DNA from: an uncultured Oscillospiraceae bacterium
Lineage (GTDB): Bacteria; Bacillota; Clostridia; Oscillospirales; Acutalibacteraceae
Reading direction: 5' to 3'
DNA: 64,000 nt
NCBI GenBank assembly: GCA_958448165.1
Contig: CAUDCW010000005.1
Span: forward strand, 91,211-155,210
The stretch's first letter is position 1. Every line of letters starts with the position of its first letter. The notes beneath the pieces were generated by a model. The model was given only the letters and a program-made list of their open reading frames with translations, had not been told where the DNA came from and did not search any database. Both the position numbers and the translations under genes were made by a program. This document shows, in pieces, positions 59,021-64,000 of this stretch.

Positions 59021-59215
59021 TTTTATCCTCTCCCGACTATGACAAGACAAAAGCACTGACAGAGCAGAAACATTTGCTGACGCTGAAAAAAGAACGGCTG
59101 GAACGGCTTATCTCGGCTCTTGACGGTGCAATGAAAGGAGAAATTGTAAATATGAATATTTTTGATAACAGTGAATTTGAAGCAAAGCGTGAGGAATATG
59201 CGAAAGAAACCAAGG
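59017..59215 (+). pseudogene. C-terminal fragment of a MerR/TipA-type regulator
   Basis: LSSPDYDKTKALTEQKHLLT, LKKERLERLISALDGAMKGE and NSEFEAKREEYAKE match the coiled-coil end and TipAS-start region of MerR/TipA regulators. The DNA-binding domain and most of TipAS are absent; the reading frame leaves the family at about 59215. Confidence 0.6.
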
Positions 59216-59394
59216 CTTGGTCTTGTGTTAGCCCTTGCAGGAGTAATTTTCTGTGTGATGTTCGCTCGATATAACAAAATGATAAAGTCTGAGGAATAAT
59301 AATGATACAAGCCATCGGAGAAGCAATTTTTGATGTGGTTTATCTTTGTGATATTCCCCATGGCTTAAGCAAGGGGCTTTGCGGCAACTTTTGA
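59206..59394 (+). pseudogene. Two small membrane-protein fragments
   Basis: After the MerR piece, a frame without start encodes PRLGLVLALAGVIFCVMFAR and stops at 59299. ATG 59302 then opens MIQAIGEAIFDVVYLC, the usual start of another small membrane protein, which diverges after 16 residues and ends at 59394. Both look like cut-off genes. Confidence 0.45.
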
Positions 59395-59401
59395 TAAAAA
59401 C

Positions 59402-59455
59402 AAATAGTCCTGTTTAGGTGCAATTAATCTTTTCCTAAACAGGACTATTTTTTTT
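59402..59455 (+). terminator. Strong terminator at the end of the decayed zone
   Basis: AAATAGTCCTGTTTAGG (59402-59418) and CCTAAACAGGACTATTT (59434-59450) are perfect arms followed by T-run. Confidence 0.85.
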
Positions 59456-59562
59456 AGAATTTATTATGCTTTTTGTCACGCCTTTCGTCAACAAAATATC
59501 GGATAATCTGCTATCCAACCCTACTCCGTTTCTGCCCGGCATTGTCAACACAAGACTAACGA

Positions 59563-60324
59563 TCAGGGAACAAAGTACGGACGCACTCCTTCACCGATTC
59601 TTTCAACTTCAGTAGGAATATTCAAGCTGTATTTCATTATAAAAATGCTGTCCAGAGTGTTGACATTGCCGTCCTCATTCACATCGGCACAAGACATTTG
59701 GAGCCCGGACAATTCAATTATAGTTAATGCACATTTCTGAGCGAGAATTGCATCCTTAAGATTTATGTCACCATCCGAATTTACATCACCTAAAATGAAG
59801 TTTACATAAACCAAATTATCATGCGCTGTTAAAAATTCTTCTATCATATTTTTATAGTCTTCCAGAGTGGCATTTTCGTCCGCAAGAAGCTTTTCTGCTT
59901 TTTGCTTTGCGGCAAGATAAGTGTCATAGCTCTCTTTGGTATAAACACTATACCAAAACTCTATATCAAAATCGAAATCACCGTAATACCAAAGCAGAAG
60001 ACTTTGTAATTCAATCTTTATTAAATTATATCTTGTCACTTTAAGCTCTTCTATTATTGCTTCAAATTCTTCGTCCAGTGTCTCCTCGTCAGCCAAAAGC
60101 TCCTCAGCTCTTTGTTCTGTTCCATAATAATCTTTGTATTCCCGCATACAAGATGAATAATAAATCCAAGGTTCAGATGAGTAATCCACCTCGGTATTAT
60201 AGTATTCGAGTAAACTTATCAGATCTTGCTTTGCTGCGCTGTCAGACGCTGCAGAAATATTTGCTATCGGAACGATTGTAAATATCATTACGCAGGATAA
60301 AACCAGCGATAGTATCTTTTTCAT
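59563..60324 (-). CDS. Small secreted dockerin protein
   Basis: 253 residues, ATG 60324 after AAGGAG. Signal peptide (LSLVLSCVMIFTIVPI, cut near ISA). About 30-165 form two similar helical repeats: SLLEYYNTEVDYSS ... ADEETLDEEFEAIIEEL and LLWYYGDFDFDIEF ... ADENATLEDYKNMIEEF, FIVAR-like. The C-terminal dockerin has GDVNSDGDINLKDAILAQKC and ADVNEDGNVNTLDSIFIMKY, followed by an extra tail of about 20 residues (ERIGEGVRPYFVP). Extracellular, cohesin-binding; no enzyme domain. Confidence 0.88.
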   Translation of the reverse strand: MKKILSLVLSCVMIFTIVPIANISAASDSAAKQDLISLLEYYNTEVDYSSEPWIYYSSCMREYKDYYGTEQRAEELLADEETLDEEFEAIIEELKVTRYNLIKIELQSLLLWYYGDFDFDIEFWYSVYTKESYDTYLAAKQKAEKLLADENATLEDYKNMIEEFLTAHDNLVYVNFILGDVNSDGDINLKDAILAQKCALTIIELSGLQMSCADVNEDGNVNTLDSIFIMKYSLNIPTEVERIGEGVRPYFVP

Positions 60325-60918
60325 ATGAATTCTCCTTACTGTAAATATTTATCAGTTTTGTTTACTATTATTATTGGTACATATATGAACTAATAAGCCA
60401 TTTATTACCTATCTTATCGCCCGACAGATAATAACAAGTACCACAGATTTTGCAGCTTGACAAATTTGAGTTTTATCAAGATTCATAATCACTGACGGCG
60501 TCAATTGACTTTTGAATATAATTTCATTTATCAGTGATTTAATTATAAGTATTTAATTATTCTGTACCATCTCACAAAATAAGAGCGTGATAAATACTCT
60601 TATATTTGTGATAATAAATATCACTCTTTAGATTAAGTATATCAAAATCAAACCCCGTTGTATATTCATTATTTGTATGAATTTTTTGTATGTTTTTTGT
60701 GAATGTTTAACACAGCAACAGACTCTTGCGTTGACATATCCAAAAAAATTTGGTCTGCACTTTAACTAATACTGATTTCGGATAGATTATAGATTTATAT
60801 TTATGAGGATATTTTTCGCAAGACAAGGCTGACGCCTTTCAAGGACAACAACGCAGTTTTGCTGTAATCAGACCGCATAGTTTTTCTGCTTTTTATCAGG
60901 TATAGTACAAAAATCAGC
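60325..60918. other. Gene-free AT-rich interval
   Basis: 594 bases between two dockerin genes. It holds the promoter region of the 59563-60324 gene and the downstream region of the 60919 gene. No gene, tRNA or strong terminator was identified. Confidence 0.6.
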
Positions 60919-62535
60919 TTACACTTTGATAACAACATACATTTTAATATTTGCATCAACAGTCATACCCGATATCTGAGTAATTGAATTGCTCTTGGTT
61001 TTCCAGCCGTTTGCGTCAGTGCCGCCGTCGGGTCCCGAATGCCAGAAATTAACGCTTTTACCGTTGTAAGTTGTGGGATAGTAAATTCCGATGTGATGTA
61101 ATGAGCCGGAAACATTTTCGGCGGCCTTGCCGTTATATGTTCTGTTTGAAATCAGCCGTATAATATCGCCCTTTTCAAGCACGCCTGATTTGAGCATTGC
61201 ACTCTTTGTCTTGAAATAGTATCTCTTGACATTTTTGCCTGAATACATATCAAACCAGCTTACACCGTCGGATGCATCAAGCGTCGGGATTTTTACCCCT
61301 GTGGGCGAATAATACTGGCATTTCCCGCCGTTATGCGCTCCGCTGAAATAACCGTCGCTTTTTGTGTTCGGATTATCTCCCTTGCCGGAGGTACAGGCGG
61401 AATACAGAACGTGCCAGACAAAACCGGCGGAGTTCATACCGGACTTTCCTGCGGTGTCAGCGTGTCCCCATACCGAGCCTTTTGCTCCGTTCGGAACACG
61501 GCAATCGGCGACAGCAAACGGAGTTCCTATATAATAACCGGCTTTACTGCTGTCGTTGTCGTGGTTGTCAAGCCAATTAAGATAGGTATTGGAATCAAAG
61601 CCGAGAACCTCTGACAGCCTTTTGCTCCCTCTTGACATACCGCTGACAATATTATTCTCCGTCACAGGGTTTGGTACTCTATCTTTTCTGACTGTAACCG
61701 TACACGAGGCAGTCTTGCCGTTATAGGTTTTTGCGGTTATCACTGCCGTACCGACGCTTTTCGCCGTTACCAAGCCTGTACCGGTGGCAACGGTCGCAAC
61801 AGAGGATTTGTTGCTTGAATAGGTAATTTTATGTGCGTACTGAGCTATCGGAAACGAGCAGTCAAGATAATATGCTTCGCCGACTGCAAGAGTCAAGGCT
61901 GTTTTGTTGAGATAAACGCTTGTAGGAGCGTCCCTTACCGTTACCCGGCACGAAGCCGTCGCTCCGTTTTTGGTCGTTACGGTAAGGGTTGCGGTGCCTG
62001 CCTTATTTGCCTTTACCATTCCGCTTGATGAATTAACGCTTGCGATGTTTTTTGAGTCGCTTGAAAAAACGGCTGTTGAAAGGTCGGCGCCTGTGGGCGA
62101 GCTTTTGATAAGAGTGTAGCTCTCCCCTACACCGAGAGTTATTTCGGACACGTTGAGGACAACCGTGTCTTTACGCAAGGGTGCGCCTATGCCAAGGCTG
62201 TTGCTCAGCGATTGAAGAGCATATTTTTGTATGTAAATGCTGTCGAGTAGGTTGACCTTGTTGTTCTTGTCAACATCGCCGCAAAGCAGCTGTCTTTCGT
62301 TGAAATCAATCATCAGCAGAGAGTATTTCTGAACAAGAATTGCATCACGCAGTTTTGCAAGACCATCGGAATTGACATCGCCGAGAACAGGTTCATTTGA
62401 AGCATTGGAAAATGTAATTGTATTTTTATCAAGTGCCGATGCACCTGAAATGAGAGATAAAATCAACATTGAAAGCGACAAATATATACACAAAAAAGCC
62501 TTTGAGAAAGCTTTTGAAGTCTTTTTTAATTTCAT
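60919..62535 (-). CDS. Secreted protein: N-terminal dockerin, two Big2 domains, NlpC/P60-like C-terminus
   Basis: 538 residues from ATG 62535 (GGAGG upstream). Signal peptide, then a dockerin unusually at the N-terminus (about 50-110; GDVNSDGLAKLRDAILVQKY, GDVDKNNKVNLLDSIYIQKY). Two Big2 domains follow (about 125-200 and 208-285). The C-terminal part (about 300-538) resembles NlpC/P60-type hydrolases of gut Firmicutes: GMNSAGFVWHVLY and SLHHIGIYY. At the position where relatives, as I recall, have the catalytic Cys (MNCxGFV), residue 369 is Ser (codon TCC), while the His motif remains. It may be an inactive wall-binding form. Confidence 0.8.
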   Translation of the reverse strand: MKLKKTSKAFSKAFLCIYLSLSMLILSLISGASALDKNTITFSNASNEPVLGDVNSDGLAKLRDAILVQKYSLLMIDFNERQLLCGDVDKNNKVNLLDSIYIQKYALQSLSNSLGIGAPLRKDTVVLNVSEITLGVGESYTLIKSSPTGADLSTAVFSSDSKNIASVNSSSGMVKANKAGTATLTVTTKNGATASCRVTVRDAPTSVYLNKTALTLAVGEAYYLDCSFPIAQYAHKITYSSNKSSVATVATGTGLVTAKSVGTAVITAKTYNGKTASCTVTVRKDRVPNPVTENNIVSGMSRGSKRLSEVLGFDSNTYLNWLDNHDNDSSKAGYYIGTPFAVADCRVPNGAKGSVWGHADTAGKSGMNSAGFVWHVLYSACTSGKGDNPNTKSDGYFSGAHNGGKCQYYSPTGVKIPTLDASDGVSWFDMYSGKNVKRYYFKTKSAMLKSGVLEKGDIIRLISNRTYNGKAAENVSGSLHHIGIYYPTTYNGKSVNFWHSGPDGGTDANGWKTKSNSITQISGMTVDANIKMYVVIKV

Positions 62536-62695
62536 AATTCGACCTCCGTCGGGAATGTTCTTGTGATAATGATATTATACTGATTTTTCTTTTACAAGTA
62601 CAGCTATTATACTGCACGAAGTTGCGGGATATATTCTGTATATAATTATCTGTCCGTTGCTTGACGCAGGGATTGACATATGATAAAATACAATA

Positions 62696-62724
62696 GTTCA
62701 ATACCGAACAGTTCAAAACAGAAC
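62696..62724. promoter_or_regulatory. Tandem dyad operators upstream of marR
   Basis: GTTCAATACCGAAC (62696-62709) and GTTCAAAACAGAAC (62711-62724) share GTTC-N6-GAAC and lie one base apart, just before the marR ribosome site. Binding there would block translation start or promoter escape; autoregulation is likely. Confidence 0.55.
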
Positions 62725-62735
62725 GGAGTGATAAA

Positions 62736-63158
62736 ATGCAGAAAATCTGGGAAATATATGTCCTATGCAAAAGACTGTATTCTTCCGTCATCTCCCCTAT
62801 ATACAAGCAATACAGCCTGACGCGAACAGAATTTGACGTTCTGATGTTTCTTGCGAACAACCCGCAGTTTGACACAGCGTCCGACATTGTGGAGATACGA
62901 CATATCTCAAAATCGCACGTTTCAATTTCAGTCAGGAGTCTTGCGGAGCAGGAGTATATTAAGGCTGAATATCGAGGAGGCGACAGGCGGACTATCCACT
63001 TGAGCGTCACCGATAAAGCGCACGATATAATAGCCGCTGGCAGAAAAGCACAGGGAGAATTCTTATCAATTCTCGGTGCAGGCTTCAGCGATGAGGAAAA
63101 AGAACAGATTTCTTCTATTATATCGAGAATTACAGAAAATGTTAAGGAAACACTGTGA
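62736..63158 (+). CDS. MarR-family transcriptional regulator
   Basis: 140 residues. Winged HTH with TRTEFDVLMFLANNPQFD, ASDIVEIRHISKSHVSIS (recognition helix) and YRGGDRRTIHLSVTD (wing), flanked by dimer helices. CGGAGTGAT gives the ribosome site. It precedes the TauE-type transporter by 10 bases, so it likely controls that gene and itself through the tandem dyads. Confidence 0.9.
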   Translation: MQKIWEIYVLCKRLYSSVISPIYKQYSLTRTEFDVLMFLANNPQFDTASDIVEIRHISKSHVSISVRSLAEQEYIKAEYRGGDRRTIHLSVTDKAHDIIAAGRKAQGEFLSILGAGFSDEEKEQISSIISRITENVKETL

Positions 63159-63168
63159 GGTCTGAGCA

Positions 63169-63945
63169 ATGGAGCTACTTATAAAAATCATTGTATGCTT
63201 CTGTGCGGGTGCAGGAGCAGGAATAGGCACCGGCTTTGCCGGAATGAGTGCGGCGGCTATAATAAGCCCCTTGCTCATAACATTTCTTGGCATACCGGCA
63301 TACACGGCAGTCGGCATCGGTCTTGCCAGCGATGTTCTTGCAAGCGCTGTCAGCGCATACACATATAAGAAAAACAAGAATCTCGACATTAAAAACGGTC
63401 TTATTCTGATGGCGTGTGTGCTTACCTTTACCCTTGTGGGCAGTTGGGTGTCAAGCCTTTTGCCAAACACGGTTATGGGCAATTTCAGCGTATTTATGAC
63501 GTTGTTACTCGGAATTAAGTTTCTTGTCAAGCCTGTGATGACAACAAAAGAGGCAATGCAGGCTATTCCGCAGAAAACACGAATTATCAAATCAATCATC
63601 GGCGGCGTTATCATCGGTTTTATATGCGGCTTTGTCGGTGCCGGCGGCGGAATGATGATGCTGCTTATACTGACAAGCTTCCTCGGCTATGAGCTTAAAT
63701 GTGCCGTCGGAACGAGCGTTTTCATAATGACATTTACTGCTCTGACAGGCGCAGTGAGCCACTTTTCTATCGGTCAGATGCCCGATATCACATCGCTTGT
63801 TCTGTGTGTGGTATTTACGCTTATCTGGGCGAGAATTGCCGCAACAATCGCAAACAAAGCCAAGGCAAAGACACTTAACCGAGTAACGGGCATTGTTCTG
63901 CTTTCGATTAGCCTTGTTGTGATAGCTGTCAACTATATTTTTTAA
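63169..63945 (+). CDS. TauE/SafE (TSUP) family membrane transporter
   Basis: 258 residues with about eight membrane helices and the two repeated family motifs: GAGIGTGFAGMSAAAIISPL near the start and GFVGAGGGMMMLLILTSFLG in the middle, each followed by GTS/GLA-type segments. TSUP proteins export sulfite, sulfoacetate or related anions. MarR-linked, therefore probably induced by a small toxic compound; substrate not determinable. Confidence 0.88.
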   Translation: MELLIKIIVCFCAGAGAGIGTGFAGMSAAAIISPLLITFLGIPAYTAVGIGLASDVLASAVSAYTYKKNKNLDIKNGLILMACVLTFTLVGSWVSSLLPNTVMGNFSVFMTLLLGIKFLVKPVMTTKEAMQAIPQKTRIIKSIIGGVIIGFICGFVGAGGGMMMLLILTSFLGYELKCAVGTSVFIMTFTALTGAVSHFSIGQMPDITSLVLCVVFTLIWARIAATIANKAKAKTLNRVTGIVLLSISLVVIAVNYIF

Positions 63946-64000
63946 TCTGATTATCCCTTTAAATAAGCAGGTTTGATTTAATGCAGAATTATGGTTGTCG

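Noticed and set aside
1..64000. CRISPR array
   Set aside because: No regularly spaced direct repeats of CRISPR size and no cas genes were seen.

Overview
The window looks like a piece of a low-GC, spore-forming, fibre-degrading gut or rumen Clostridia chromosome (Ruminococcus / [Eubacterium] siraeum-like; exact species not determinable here). Support: a complete spoIIIAA-AH operon with a sigma-E-like promoter, at least four secreted proteins with type I dockerin repeats, a NO-stress hcp cluster, AgrC/AgrA-type and NarX/NarL-type two-component systems, and Firmicutes-style ribosome binding sites and terminators.

Layout. 1-4.9 kb: the N-terminal part of a large secreted Calx-beta protein (minus strand, running off the left edge), divergent from a LytTR regulator/GHKL kinase pair. 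4.9-6.4 kb: an IS256-family insertion sequence just beyond the end of spoIIIAH. 6.4-11.3 kb: spoIIIAH to spoIIIAA on the minus strand. 11.7-12.15 kb: tRNA-Ser(TGA), tRNA-Ser(GCT), tRNA-Arg(CCT). 12.35-37.01 kb: a 24.7-kb mobile element. 37.3-63.9 kb: host DNA with a lipoprotein, a MITE-like palindrome, hcp/ferredoxin genes with their Crp/Fnr regulator, dockerin proteins, two decayed-gene zones (about 48.0-48.45 and 58.4-59.4 kb), a three-protein sensory operon, and a MarR/TauE pair.

The mobile element is the main discovery. It sits inside the anticodon loop of a host tRNA-Ser(CGA) gene and cuts that gene into a 5' half (12312-12351) and a 3' half (37003-37065). The halves share only the 9-bp core ACTCGAAAT, and together rebuild a perfect cloverleaf. 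The element carries its own complete, different-sequence tRNA-Ser(CGA) at 12515-12603, which looks like a replacement for the gene it breaks. Repeats of GTTCTAACA lie at both ends like integrase arm sites. Inside, almost everything reads on the minus strand: ParA/ParB, SpoVG, three small pilin-like proteins, prepilin peptidase, CpaB, TadZ-like, CpaF, TadB, TadC and two TadE/DUF4320-like proteins (a Tad/Flp-type pilus), then primase and accessory genes, a candidate oriT, MobC and a MOBP-like relaxase. No VirB4- or VirD4-type gene was recognised, and a visible deletion scar (tadE-like gene joined to a metallophosphoesterase tail) suggests loss of genes there. 

Between the relaxase/ardC remnant and the integrase lies a cargo block (about 14.3-19.65 kb): UvrD-like helicase, a Tudor-like/bactofilin-like beta-helix protein, a small partner, a WYL regulator, a macro-domain/HTH protein and small zinc-ribbon-like reading frames, some frameshifted. 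I do not recognise it as a named system. A smaller plus-strand cargo (metallophosphoesterase plus an unknown gene) lies at the right end.
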